A stretch of 64,000 nucleotides of DNA from Rivularia sp. PCC 7116 (GCF_000316665.1 NC_019678.1:5084001-5148000), one strand, 5' to 3'; positions 55,266 to 64,000 are shown, counted from the stretch's first letter. Notes: generated by a model not told the origin, from the sequence alone. Made by a program: numbers and translations.

Positions 55266-58091
55266 ATGAGTAAAAATACTAGCTTTTTCCCAACATTTTC
55301 TTTGAATATTGTTGCTCGTTTAGCAATTGTTTTGCTGTGTGTTTCGTCGTCTTTAATGATTGGTGATATTAGTTGGGGAACAAACTCCTGTCAGAAAAAA
55401 GATGTTAATACCCTGCTTAAGTGTTTGAGTCAAGATGATGAAATTTTAAGGGATGATGTTATTGAGCTATTGAAGCAAATTCGTAAGAGTGAGAATGCAG
55501 ATCCTTTGTTGTTGGAAGCAGCTTTGACAAATAAAAAATTATTAGTACGAAGTGGTGTTAAGCAGGTTTTTGAAAATACTAACGAGGAAGTACCAGAACA
55601 CTTAATAACTACTTTAAAGGATACAAAAGATGCAACAATCCGTCGCAGAGCGATTATATTATTGAGTCAGATAAATTGGAAAATGGAATCGAAATCTGAC
55701 GAAATTATGAAGCAGTTAAGTCAAGATTTAAATAAGAATAAAACAGACGTAACTCTACTTCGTAATGCTACTTATACTATAGGAAAAATATACCAAGAAC
55801 TTTATCAAAAGAATGTAACCGATGAAAATAGCAATACAGATACCAGTAAAATAATAATTCACTTAACTGAACTTTTGAAATTCTCAAACCCAAAATATAA
55901 TAATGTAGTTCAGAATACTGCTGATGCTTTAGGGAAAATATGCCAATACAAAATAAAAAATATAAATCAGAATAAAGAAGAAGCACAACTATGTCAAGAT
56001 GAAGTTATACAAGGATTAAATCATAAATTAGTTGACCCCAAAAAAAATACCAGTATATTTCGCTCTTCTGCTAACTCTTTAAAGCTAATATACCAAAAAC
56101 TATATGAACCAGACAGTAAGAAATTAAAAGATAAAAATATCAGTAGAGTAACCAATGAAATAATAACAAAGCTGAGTAAAGGTTTGTATGAACAAGATGC
56201 TCACGTACAGGGTAATTCTGCAAATGCTTTAGGAGCATTGGGTATAGAAGTAGCTAAACAGGAATCATCAGTAGAAAAATTAACTGAACTTTGGGCTGGA
56301 AAAAAAGTAGAGGAAAATGTCAAAAGAAAGGTTGGTTCTGCTCTAGTAAAAATTGCTAATAATATTGAAATATACACGAGAAAACAATTATTCATTCCCG
56401 ATGATTTTAACAATTCTATTACACACTTGAAAAATGCACCAGACAAAATTACAAACGATCAGAAGTCTTATCAATACGAAGAATTGCAATTAAAACACTC
56501 TTTGAATAAGATAACATACCGTCAGCCGAGTATTATTTGGGAAAAAATTAAAAAATGGAATAATCAAACTAATAATCTTTTGCTAATAATATTCATATTG
56601 TTAATATTGTACCCTTCACTATGTTCTATTATCCTGAGATTTAAACCAATATGGCTAATAAACATAAGTGAATGGCTATTATCCTACAAATTAAGTTATC
56701 CAGCAATATTAAATGGACGAGCAATAAAACCAGGGTCTATTTTGATATTCATGTTCCTATTTGATTTGTTCAGGTTCCATCCAAGAGCACTTGATGCGTG
56801 GGTAAAAAAATATATTTCTGAGGCTAAAGAACGCTTTGAATTATGGAAAACTGTAGAACAGCGTTCTACTCATATCCCAGTTGAAGCAACTTCCCATGGA
56901 AAGCCTGTAACTATCACTGAAATTTTAAAGGAGACATTTGAAAGCAATCGAGCTTGTTTACTCATATTTGGTGAAGGTGGTACTGGAAAAACTAGTTTGG
57001 CTTGTCAGGTTGCTAGGTGGGTTATGTCGGGAGACTGTGAAAAATCTCCTTCTAAGCATTTAATGCTACCAGTTTTGATTGAAAGAGACTTACAAAGCTC
57101 TTTACTCGAAGCAGTAGAGGGAACACTTAAAAATTTAATTGATTATGGCAACAGAACAATTTCCCAGGAATTACTAGAAAAACTCCTCGAAAAACAACGC
57201 ATCTTGGTAATTGTGGATAATTTCTCAGGAATGAGCCAAAATACACGCGACTTAATCAACCCTGGTATTGGCAGTTTTTGCATAAATGCTTTGATTCTCA
57301 CTTCCCGCTTAGATGAAGAAGAAAAACTCGGGAATATTACCAAAACTAAACTTAATCCCAAACCCATTCAGGTCAATAGTCTTTCTTCTTTTATGCATTC
57401 TTATCTCTTACATCGTGGTAAAGTAGATAATTTAAGCGATATTGAGTTTTTTGATGCTTGTAAGCAAATTTCCAAGATGGTTGGTACTCGTGACATCAAT
57501 GTTCTACTAGTTAAGTTGTTTGCTGATTTGATTGAAAACAAAATTGAAAACAGAAGAGATTTACCTAATAACATTCCCGATTTAATGCTGCAATACCTCA
57601 ACCAAATTAATCAGGATGTTACTAGAGATAAAAAAGTTGATGATAGAAAAGTTCATAAAGATGCAAAGATCCTGGCTTGGGAATGTTGTAGGCAGACTGT
57701 TAAACCATTTAGACCAATACCTATCACCATAGAAGACACTTTAAAAGCTTTAGGTGGTGACGACGCAGAAAACCGTCTCAAATATCTCAAAGATTTAGAT
57801 ATCATCCAATTCATCGGTGCAGCACAAGACCAAATCGGTTTTGTACTCGACCCCTTAGCGGAATATCTCGCCTGTTTACACTTACTAAAAATAAACGGTA
57901 ATAACCAAGAATTGTGGCATAATTTGTTACAAAAATTACAACAAGCCGCAGATACCGAAGATGCACCAGAATCTATTCAAGGTTTTCTCTTAGCATTGCG
58001 AGATTGTTATTTCGCCAAAGGAAAACAAGCGAATATACCGGAAACTATTGCGAAAAAGCTTGAGAATTTACCTAAAATTGGTAATGGGTAA
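55266..58091 (+). CDS. HEAT-repeat, membrane-anchored NACHT/STAND NTPase
   Basis: A 941-residue protein. An N-terminal hydrophobic segment (LNIVARLAIVLLCVSSSLMI) is followed by HEAT-like repeats to about residue 420, then a transmembrane region (LLLIIFILLILYPSLCSIIL and SILIFMFLFDLFRF, 440-500). An NTPase comes next: Walker A LIFGEGGTGKTSL (K575), Walker B ILVIVDNFSGM (D651) and a winged/helical C-terminal part with IGFVLDPLAEYLACLHLLK, the usual ending of cyanobacterial NACHT proteins. STAND NTPases act as signal switches, several in antiphage immunity. The HEAT part would face the periplasm if the N-terminus is a cleaved signal. Activity and trigger are not known. A Ser/Thr kinase follows 175 bases later. 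Confidence 0.82.
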   Translation: MSKNTSFFPTFSLNIVARLAIVLLCVSSSLMIGDISWGTNSCQKKDVNTLLKCLSQDDEILRDDVIELLKQIRKSENADPLLLEAALTNKKLLVRSGVKQVFENTNEEVPEHLITTLKDTKDATIRRRAIILLSQINWKMESKSDEIMKQLSQDLNKNKTDVTLLRNATYTIGKIYQELYQKNVTDENSNTDTSKIIIHLTELLKFSNPKYNNVVQNTADALGKICQYKIKNINQNKEEAQLCQDEVIQGLNHKLVDPKKNTSIFRSSANSLKLIYQKLYEPDSKKLKDKNISRVTNEIITKLSKGLYEQDAHVQGNSANALGALGIEVAKQESSVEKLTELWAGKKVEENVKRKVGSALVKIANNIEIYTRKQLFIPDDFNNSITHLKNAPDKITNDQKSYQYEELQLKHSLNKITYRQPSIIWEKIKKWNNQTNNLLLIIFILLILYPSLCSIILRFKPIWLINISEWLLSYKLSYPAILNGRAIKPGSILIFMFLFDLFRFHPRALDAWVKKYISEAKERFELWKTVEQRSTHIPVEATSHGKPVTITEILKETFESNRACLLIFGEGGTGKTSLACQVARWVMSGDCEKSPSKHLMLPVLIERDLQSSLLEAVEGTLKNLIDYGNRTISQELLEKLLEKQRILVIVDNFSGMSQNTRDLINPGIGSFCINALILTSRLDEEEKLGNITKTKLNPKPIQVNSLSSFMHSYLLHRGKVDNLSDIEFFDACKQISKMVGTRDINVLLVKLFADLIENKIENRRDLPNNIPDLMLQYLNQINQDVTRDKKVDDRKVHKDAKILAWECCRQTVKPFRPIPITIEDTLKALGGDDAENRLKYLKDLDIIQFIGAAQDQIGFVLDPLAEYLACLHLLKINGNNQELWHNLLQKLQQAADTEDAPESIQGFLLALRDCYFAKGKQANIPETIAKKLENLPKIGNG

Positions 58092-58136
58092 TTGGTAATT
58101 GGGCATGGGGCATGGGGCATGGGGGATTGGTAAATT
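58085..58136. repeat. STRR with TAATTGG and GGGCATG units
   Basis: Seven-base units GGTAATTGG, GGGCATG, GGGGATT directly after the stop of the NACHT gene, reaching into its last codons. Confidence 0.8.
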
Positions 58137-58266
58137 GGTGATAAATATCAAATCAAATTTTATATCAATCCAAAATCTTTCTATTCTTGACAACTCTTAA
58201 GAAAACACAATATATCTGAAACAGGGCACAATAAAGATATATAAGAGCATAAAATGCCCGCGTGCA

Positions 58267-59418
58267 ATGAGTTACTGTCTTAATCCTAGTTGTCCAAATC
58301 CGCAGAATACGAATAGTGAAAAGTTTTGTTTGAGTTGTGGCTCTAAGTTACTGCTCAAGCAACGTTATCGTGCGATGAAACCGATTGGGCAAGGTGGTTT
58401 TAGCAGGACTTTTTTAGCTCGGGATGAAGATAAACCGTCTCAACCTTTTTGCGTTATCAAACAATTTTATCCTCAAGCTCAAGGTACTGGTACTTTAGCT
58501 AAGGCAATAGAATTATTCAACCATGAAGCAATGCGTCTGGAAGAGTTGGGGAAGCATCGACAAATACCCGAACTTTTGGCGTATTTCACTCAAGATGATA
58601 GACAATATTTGCTGCAAGAATTTATTGATGGTTTGAATTTAGGGCAGGAATTACAGCAAAACGGAGTGTATAACGAAACTCAAATTCAGCATTTTTTGAA
58701 TGAATTGTTGAGAATTTTACAATTTTGCCATCAAAAACAAATTATTCACCGCGATATTAAACCCGAAAATATTATTCGTCGTCAAAACCCTGCCAAACTT
58801 AAAGGGCAAATTGTATTAGTTGATTTTGGTGCTTCTAAAGTTGTAACTCAAGCTTCGATGCAGCAAACTGGTACCAGCATCGGCAGCCCGGAATATGTTG
58901 CACCGGAGCAAATGAGAGGTAGAGCGTTATTTTCTAGCGATATCTACAGTTTGGGAGTTACCTGCATTCATTTGTTAACTGGGAAATCTCCGTTTGATAT
59001 ATACGATATCAATAATGATGTTTGGTTATGGAGAAATTATCTTTCGGCTAGTATTAATCAAAATTTAGGCAATATTTTAGATAAAATGCTGGCGACTACC
59101 CCCGCACGTCGCTATCAAACTGTTGATGAAGTATTGGCAGATTTGAATACTTTACCTACTTTAATTTCCCAAACTGGAAATACTGTAAAACCAGTTGTAA
59201 CACCATCAAATACAACTCCACCCCCGATTGTTTCTTCTTCTCCCAGTCAAATAGACAAGGAATTGGAGGAGATGAAAACTATATTTATGAATGGTAAAAA
59301 ATCTCAAAATAAAAATCAAAACTCAAATTCTTCTCCAAATACACAGCAGTCAGCTAAAAATAGCAAAATAGACGATGAATTGGAAGAATTGAGAAAGAAG
59401 TATGGGAATAATAATTAG
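58267..59418 (+). CDS. Ser/Thr protein kinase with N-terminal zinc ribbon
   Basis: A 383-residue Hanks-type kinase. A zinc ribbon (C4, C9, C21, C24) precedes the kinase domain. The glycine loop is IGQGGFSRTFLA and the invariant Lys is in FCVIKQFY. The catalytic loop is HRDIKPENI (D163), the Mg loop is DFGASK (186-188), and the activation loop TGTSIGSPEYVAPEQMRG is complete. The C-terminal 90 residues are low-complexity (Asn/Ser/Gln) with a LEELRKKYGNN end and an ELEEM coil. The zinc ribbon plus kinase arrangement is typical of cyanobacterial SpkB-like enzymes. No membrane segment. ATG start. It follows the NACHT gene in the same direction with a 175-base gap, so co-regulation is possible. Confidence 0.93.
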   Translation: MSYCLNPSCPNPQNTNSEKFCLSCGSKLLLKQRYRAMKPIGQGGFSRTFLARDEDKPSQPFCVIKQFYPQAQGTGTLAKAIELFNHEAMRLEELGKHRQIPELLAYFTQDDRQYLLQEFIDGLNLGQELQQNGVYNETQIQHFLNELLRILQFCHQKQIIHRDIKPENIIRRQNPAKLKGQIVLVDFGASKVVTQASMQQTGTSIGSPEYVAPEQMRGRALFSSDIYSLGVTCIHLLTGKSPFDIYDINNDVWLWRNYLSASINQNLGNILDKMLATTPARRYQTVDEVLADLNTLPTLISQTGNTVKPVVTPSNTTPPPIVSSSPSQIDKELEEMKTIFMNGKKSQNKNQNSNSSPNTQQSAKNSKIDDELEELRKKYGNNN

Positions 59419-59452
59419 GTAATTGATAATTGGTGATTGGTAATTGGGTATG
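59416..59452. repeat. STRR with TAATTGG/TGATTGG units
   Basis: Four or five 7-bp units directly after the kinase gene's stop. Confidence 0.8.
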
Positions 59453-59969
59453 AATACTGAGATATTACCAAATTTGTTTCATATTAAGAATTTATCGCTG
59501 CATTTATAATCTGTAAGCATCAGATTGATTTGAGTAAAAACCGCATTTTATCAAGTTTCAGTAATGTTTCGCTTATGTTTAAGAAATCGTCTAGTTAACA
59601 TAAGTAGATAATTTTGTAACTTATTGAACGTATTAATAGTATGAGATACATTTTGGGAGCATCCCAATTATGCAAAAATCCCGCAGACTAAAAGCCTGGG
59701 GCTAATAGTACCAAGCCCACCTCCGTGGGCTTCGTTTATGTAGCCGCACCCTTACAGGGTGTCGGGCAAAATGTTTGTTCAAAATCGGGATGCTCCCTAC
59801 ATTTTTTCTAGAGCGATTTAAAATATTAAATTTTTTTCAGGTTTCTTCAGGTTTCTTCAGGTTTTTTAAGTATTTACAGCATTCTTTCATCATTGTTCAG
59901 ATTTTATCTTGAAAACAATAGATTGAAAATGAATTAATAAAGTAAGAATTTATGGAAAGTTTTATTAGT
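59419..59969. other. Intergenic region with repeats and a 10-bp tandem
   Basis: Besides the STRR and the element above, three direct copies of CAGGTTTCTT (the last CAGGTTTTTT) lie at 59840-59869. No gene is supported. The promoter for the lipoprotein pair should lie near 59870-59960. Confidence 0.65.
59651..59805. repeat. Element with GGGAGCATCCCA / CGGGATGCTCCC ends
   Basis: Ends at 59655-59666 and 59786-59797 are inverse complements apart from one base. The core contains AGCCTGGGGCT, GCCCACCTCCGTGGGC and GCCGCACCCTTACAGGGTGTCGGGC hairpins, a repeat known to recur at 50383. Same end motif as 37245-37409. Confidence 0.75.
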
Positions 59970-60872
59970 ATGAAATTCACAAAGCTATTGTCTTTAAGTT
60001 TAGTATTATTTACATTATTCGGATGTAATAAACCACCATCAGCAAACCAAGTAATTAATCCTATAGAAGCAGAAACTACACCCCAGGAAGAAAATTCAAC
60101 TCCTCCAGTAGCTACAAATAATCAACCTCCAAAAGTATCTCAAACAAGAAATACTTCTCCTCAAAGAGTTGCAAGAGTAGAAACAACTACTCAAACACAG
60201 AATAATTCTCCTCAAAGAGTTAAAAGAGTAGAAACAACTACTCCAATACAGAATACTTCTCCTCAAATAGTTGCACAAAAACAGACTTCTTCTAAATACG
60301 GAACCTTAGAAGAATTAAACGCAAAAATCAAAAAACGTAATGGACGAATTATCGGCTCGGCGACTTGCGATGATGATGGACTAGAAAATGATGTTCGCGT
60401 TGATTTTAATGGTGATGGGATGCCAGATGAATGCGTTACCGCTAATCTCAAAATGCATCCATTATTTTCAGAAGAAACTCTTGATGGTGTTACCAGTTTT
60501 CTGAATTATCTTGAAAAGGGTTCTCAAACGACTTCAAGAAAAGAAGGTAATTATAATTATTATCTTTGGAAAAAAGATGGCAAAATTGTAAAAGCTATCA
60601 AATCAGAAAAGAATTCTGCTAGCTCGGTTCATTATTGGTTTTATGATGGGAAACCAATTGCGGTTTTTCAAGTTGATGATAACGGCAGTTCTATTACTAA
60701 TAAATATTTTATCTATTATGAAAATGGCAAACTCAGTTCAATAATTGAACTTTTCGGTCCTGAAATGAATAACTCCAGAACAATACTAGAATTCAATAAT
60801 CAACAACTTCAAGACGCTAAAAGCTTACTTAATGGTTATAAAGAAATTTTCAATGTTTTTGGCGCAGATTAA
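59970..60872 (+). CDS. Lipoprotein A of a paralogous pair, with a Ca-binding-like loop
   Basis: About 300 residues from the ATG at 59970 (MKFTKLLSLSLVLFTLFGCN). A longer frame from 59952 adds six residues not typical of a lipoprotein signal. The lipobox is LFGC, so the mature protein is lipid-anchored. Next comes a Thr/Gln-rich linker with two SPQRVARVETTT units, then CDDDGLENDVRVDFNGDGMPDEC, a Asp/Asn/Gly loop of the thrombospondin-3/dockerin/EF-hand type bracketed by two Cys, and a beta-rich domain with KKDGKIVKAI, YWFYDGKPIAVF, YFIYYENGKLSSII, a MORN-like rhythm. Function unknown. The paralogue follows 143 bases downstream. Confidence 0.75.
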   Translation: MKFTKLLSLSLVLFTLFGCNKPPSANQVINPIEAETTPQEENSTPPVATNNQPPKVSQTRNTSPQRVARVETTTQTQNNSPQRVKRVETTTPIQNTSPQIVAQKQTSSKYGTLEELNAKIKKRNGRIIGSATCDDDGLENDVRVDFNGDGMPDECVTANLKMHPLFSEETLDGVTSFLNYLEKGSQTTSRKEGNYNYYLWKKDGKIVKAIKSEKNSASSVHYWFYDGKPIAVFQVDDNGSSITNKYFIYYENGKLSSIIELFGPEMNNSRTILEFNNQQLQDAKSLLNGYKEIFNVFGAD

Positions 60873-61015
60873 TTATAGAAATTGTAACAGTTACAATACC
60901 AACTTTGTGCGTGACAGCAAAGGCTTTATTCTCAACTGAAAAATTGCTATTTGAGTAAGTCACAAATTATCTGAAGCGAGTAAATAAATTTACACACTAT
61001 AGAAGAATTAATAAC

Positions 61016-62161
61016 ATGAAATTCGTAAAAGTATTGTCTGTGGGTTTAGTAGCATTTGCATTGTTCGGCTGCAATCAAACTTCTGCTGTAAGTAATGATG
61101 ACAATGTAATAGAATCAACTGAACCAACTATATCTCAAGATCAAGATCAAGATTCTGATTCCGCCAGCGAGACAACCACAACTAAGGCGAATAAACCAAG
61201 TAACTCCATTAAAATCGCAGCCGCAAAAAACAATAAAAAAAATAAAACTGGAAAACAAATAGGACCAAGATTTGACTGTAATGGTGATGGAATATCTAAT
61301 GGTGCGCGTATAGATTACGATGGTGATGGAATACCCGATGATTGTATTGAAAGTGATGAAAAAACCAAATCGGTTATTGATGAAACTTCTTACGATACTG
61401 CATTAAAATCTTTAAATTCTATTACCAAAGGTTGTCAAGAAAGTAAAAAAACTCCACAAGCTACTGACTACTATATTTGTAAACTTGATGGCAAAATTGT
61501 CAAGGCTAGCGAATATAATTCTGAAGCAGGAGCAGGTCTTGATTTTTGGTTTATTGACAACCGAGTAATTGCAGTTCAAAGACCTCATAGTCAAGAACTT
61601 TTCCTTTACGATAAGAACGGTAAGCTCAAATCTAAATTTAATTACCCTAAGAAAGTCAGAAATATCAGCAATCAAGACCGTAAAGATGGGGAATACTTGT
61701 ACAATCGCGATGGTTATGAAAGAATAGTTTCAGCTTTTAATCACAAATCATCTGCAAAAACAACAACATCTAAAAACGGAATCATTGACGAAACTTCCTT
61801 CCAAACCATATCAAAATCTTTAGATTCGATAACTAAGGGTTGTCAAAAAACTGAGAAAACCCAAAACGGCAACAATTATGAAATTTGTAAACAAGGCAAT
61901 AGCATTGTAAATGCTAGCGAATATAATGCCGAAGTAGGCGCTGGTTTAGCCTATTGGTTTTCTCCAAATGGTAAAGTTGTTGCAGCTAGATACTTAGCAA
62001 GTGGAGACCTTTACGTTTTTAATAGTAATGGTAAAGTGACTTCCAAAATTGATGTTTATGAGTCAAAGAAAATAAATAATATCAGCGCAGAGGATCGCAA
62101 ACAAGCTGAACAAAACTTGTACGTTAATTACAAAGACATTTTCAAAGTTTTTAATCTTTAA
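61016..62161 (+). CDS. Lipoprotein B of the paralogous pair, domain duplicated
   Basis: A 381-residue lipoprotein (MKFVKVLSVGLVAFALFGCN, lipobox LFGC). The Ca-binding-like loop is DCNGDGISNGARIDYDGDGIPDDC. After it one domain occurs twice: FIDETSYDTALKSLNSITKGC..., KIVKASEYNSEAGAGLDFWF..., and again IIDETSFQTISKSLDSITKGC..., IVNASEYNAEVGAGLAYWFS. The shorter neighbour lipoprotein has only one such beta-rich domain, so a tandem duplication within this gene followed or preceded duplication of the whole gene. Function unknown; surface or periplasmic. Followed by a bidirectional hairpin. Confidence 0.78.
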   Translation: MKFVKVLSVGLVAFALFGCNQTSAVSNDDNVIESTEPTISQDQDQDSDSASETTTTKANKPSNSIKIAAAKNNKKNKTGKQIGPRFDCNGDGISNGARIDYDGDGIPDDCIESDEKTKSVIDETSYDTALKSLNSITKGCQESKKTPQATDYYICKLDGKIVKASEYNSEAGAGLDFWFIDNRVIAVQRPHSQELFLYDKNGKLKSKFNYPKKVRNISNQDRKDGEYLYNRDGYERIVSAFNHKSSAKTTTSKNGIIDETSFQTISKSLDSITKGCQKTEKTQNGNNYEICKQGNSIVNASEYNAEVGAGLAYWFSPNGKVVAARYLASGDLYVFNSNGKVTSKIDVYESKKINNISAEDRKQAEQNLYVNYKDIFKVFNL

Positions 62162-62178
62162 GGATATAGCAGTAGCTT

Positions 62179-62227
62179 TTCCCCTCTCCTTAACAAGGAG
62201 AGGGGTGCCCGTAGGCGGGGTGAGGTT
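62179..62227. terminator. Hairpin repeat between convergent genes, possible bidirectional terminator
   Basis: CCCCTCTCCT (62181-62190) and AGGAGAGGGG (62196-62205) form a 10-bp stem with a 5-base loop; TGCCCGTAGGCGGGGTGAGG follows. A member of the CCCTCTCCTTA repeat family, here placed where terminators for both genes would be. Confidence 0.65.
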
Positions 62228-62280
62228 GCGGATGTTAATTATCAAAAACCCGGTTTTTCAACAAATCAGCTTTTCAATCA

Positions 62281-63486
62281 TTACCTTTTAGTTTTACTAT
62301 TTCTACGCTTCTTATTTAGATTTAGTACATACTTTGCTTGTTGTAAATCTGCTTGTGCTTTTTGTTTATTTCCTAATCTGATGTAAGTAACTGCTCTCCC
62401 CAGATAAGCAACCGCAGCGTAATTACTTCTTCTATCAATTCTTAATGAAGCATTAAAATCACGAACAGAACCACGGTAATCTTTTAAAATATTTCGAGTC
62501 ATTCCTCTTTTTATATAAGCAATAGAATTCCTCGGATTTAACCGCAATACTTTGTCATAAGATGCTTTCGCTTTTTGATAACTCTTTAATTTATAAAAAG
62601 CATCTCCTAATTTCATATGAGCGTCTTCATATCTTGGATTTAAGTTTACTGCTTTAGATAAGTCTGTGACGGCAGCTTGATAGTTTTTATTTTTAAACTT
62701 ACTACCTCCTCGTAGGTAAAAGTCATCAGCTTTAGGCTTTTTAGCAACGGTAGTAGGAGGTTTTTTGATGCTAGGTTTTGTATCTTTAAAAGCATAAAGC
62801 TGTTTAAAGGTATTAATCGGAACCCCCAAATTAAAACCAGTTTTGATAATAATATTAGGATTAGCTTCCGATATTTGATAATTTTGAGTTGTATCTCCTC
62901 TACCGTGAATTCCGATTAATTCTCCTCTTTGATTCAATACTGGACCACCGCTCATTCCTGGTAAAGTATCGATGGTGTAAACTAGTGCGTAGCCTTCGCG
63001 TAAAGGTTTAGAAGCATTAGCACTTATTCTTCCATCGAGAAAAGTGTAAATAGATTCCGAAATTGCTGCCGTGGGTTTGGGAAATCCTGCAACGTAAACT
63101 GTTGTTCCTTCAGTGCTAGTATCTGAGTTGCCAATTTTAGCCGAAGTGTAATTATTATTATTATTATTAGTAAAATTCACCACTGCTAAATCAACATTAG
63201 GTAACTTTTTGACGCTACTAATAGCATGACGTTGATTATCGTTAGTAATAATTTCGTATTTATCTTGTCTCCCCACCACATGAGCGGCAGTTAATACTGT
63301 ATAGTTATTTCCCAATTTATTGATTATTACACCAGAACCACTACTATTGTCGCTATTAATTAAAACAGTAATTTCTTTTGCAATTTTTGCAACTTGAGGT
63401 GAAGATTGGGCTGTAGCTGATTGCGGCTGTATTAATGTAGTTGATGTTCCTATTAGTAACGGTAACAGTAGATGATTATATCTCAT
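62281..63486 (-). CDS. Trypsin-like serine protease with C-terminal TPRs
   Basis: A 401-residue exported protein. A signal peptide (LLLPLLIGTSTTLI, cut near ATA-QSS) precedes a chymotrypsin-fold protease with triad H69 (TAAHVV), D99 (NVDLAVV) and S179 (PGMSGGPVL). Its oxyanion Gly and substrate-pocket strands (LIGIHGRGD) are present. A proline/lysine linker leads to about four TPRs (AAVTDLSKAVNLNPRYEDAH, AKASYDKVLRLNPRNSIAYI). It probably acts in the periplasm in protein quality control or maturation, with the TPRs binding partners. The second TPR protein is encoded just upstream (transcriptionally). It ends at 62281 facing the lipoprotein gene. Confidence 0.92.
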   Translation of the reverse strand: MRYNHLLLPLLIGTSTTLIQPQSATAQSSPQVAKIAKEITVLINSDNSSGSGVIINKLGNNYTVLTAAHVVGRQDKYEIITNDNQRHAISSVKKLPNVDLAVVNFTNNNNNNYTSAKIGNSDTSTEGTTVYVAGFPKPTAAISESIYTFLDGRISANASKPLREGYALVYTIDTLPGMSGGPVLNQRGELIGIHGRGDTTQNYQISEANPNIIIKTGFNLGVPINTFKQLYAFKDTKPSIKKPPTTVAKKPKADDFYLRGGSKFKNKNYQAAVTDLSKAVNLNPRYEDAHMKLGDAFYKLKSYQKAKASYDKVLRLNPRNSIAYIKRGMTRNILKDYRGSVRDFNASLRIDRRSNYAAVAYLGRAVTYIRLGNKQKAQADLQQAKYVLNLNKKRRNSKTKR

Positions 63487-63595
63487 GATTAAAGTCCTAA
63501 AACTATCCTTACAGGCTGGATTATACTGATAAAAGTGTAAATAAAAGAAATTAAAGTTAACTGAAGAGCAGCTTTAATTTCTAAATTTAAACTTA

Positions 63596-64000
63596 TTAGT
63601 TAATCATGCTAATTAACTTCATAACTTCATTGTAAGAAGCTTTATCTCCTCGCAATTGATACAGATTTGCAGACCTTTGTAAATTATTTTTAGCTTCTGG
63701 TTTATTCCCTTGTAAAGCGCTTTTAATTCCTTTATACATGTATTTATCAGCATCACTAACAACGTATCTAATTGCATTATTAATATCTGCTAGCGCTCGT
63801 TGTCGATCTTTTTGCTGAATGCGGATAATTGTGCGGAAAAAATAAGCTTTATCTTGAGAAGGGTCTAAACTCAAAGCTTTATTTAGATCGGTTAATGCTC
63901 CCTGAGAATCTTTTTGTTGAACTAAGCGTATCGAGGCTCTACTTGTATAAGCACTAGCGTCATTAGGATTAATACGAATCGCTTGAGCATAGTCAGCTAA
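63596..64000 (-). CDS. TPR-repeat protein (N-terminus outside window)
   Basis: The frame is open to the window edge and encodes TPR units: DYAQAIRINPNDASAYTSRA, SQGALTDLNKALSLDPSQDKA, ALADINNAIRYVV and an ending NEVMKLISMIN. Only the C-terminal part, about 134 residues, is visible. The TTG at 63874 is not the true start because the TPR pattern continues upstream. Same direction as the protease-TPR gene, 109 bases apart, and similar repeat character suggests the pair arose from related genes. Function cannot be told from this fragment. Confidence 0.9.
   Translation of the reverse strand, partial: LADYAQAIRINPNDASAYTSRASIRLVQQKDSQGALTDLNKALSLDPSQDKAYFFRTIIRIQQKDRQRALADINNAIRYVVSDADKYMYKGIKSALQGNKPEAKNNLQRSANLYQLRGDKASYNEVMKLISMIN

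Overview
The window looks like chromosome of a filamentous, probably heterocystous (Rivularia/Calothrix/Nostoc-like) cyanobacterium. This rests on at least a dozen HIP1-type GCGATCGC octamers (for example near 1121, 12531, 17838, 28405, 37931, 41643), on degenerate heptamer repeats between genes (STRR type, ATTACC/CCATGCC/TTCACTG units), on an AT-rich base composition, and on protein types common in these organisms: giant PAS/GAF kinases, zinc-ribbon Ser/Thr kinases, NACHT-type NTPases, two-partner-secretion exoproteins and RTX proteins. The genus is inference. No rRNA, tRNA or CRISPR array was seen.

Layout. 1-17.7 kb: the end of a multi-PAS hybrid kinase, a CFA-synthase-like methyltransferase, a repeat-rich gap with a MITE-like element, an RTX protein built on 135-bp repeats, two secreted proteins of unknown function (one a seven-module tandem repeat), a GGCT-fold protein, a second methyltransferase, an AT-rich two-gene ATPase plus putative TOPRIM cassette, and an ABC solute-binding lipoprotein. 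17.9-28.6 kb: a large TPS exoprotein, an alpha/beta hydrolase, DUF4112 and YihY membrane proteins, and a DUF389 membrane-protein gene cut in two by a 1994-bp IS605-type element (intact tnpA, frameshifted tnpB). 28.7-39.2 kb: a 2561-residue hybrid kinase with a decayed relative just upstream, a NrdG-like radical SAM protein followed by a possible 54-residue ORF, and a hydrolase-fold protein that has lost its catalytic Ser and His. 40-50 kb: an envelope and stress block on the minus strand: DUF2254 plus MscS operon, TspO-like protein, group-2 sigma factor, internally deleted GMC oxidoreductase, SDR, a YflT-like/ChaB fusion, Dps, and three small stress-type proteins including a CsbD-like one. 50.6-64 kb: a large unknown protein carrying a translated dispersed repeat, a lipase-like hydrolase, a HEAT-NACHT membrane protein with a Ser/Thr kinase downstream, a pair of paralogous lipoproteins, and a trypsin-like protease with TPRs beside another TPR protein.

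The best candidates for something undescribed are the ATPase/TOPRIM-like pair at 13879-15923 (possible defence module), the seven-module secreted protein at 10162-12648, the HEAT-TM-NACHT protein with its kinase neighbour at 55266-59418, the catalytically dead hydrolase at 38389-39159 with the small ORF facing it, and several MITE-like elements, one of which (9329-9474) has perfect 18-bp inverted ends and a 10-bp direct duplication.

All functional names come from reading motifs by eye. No database search was run, so family names without a stated motif are recollection and should be weighed accordingly.
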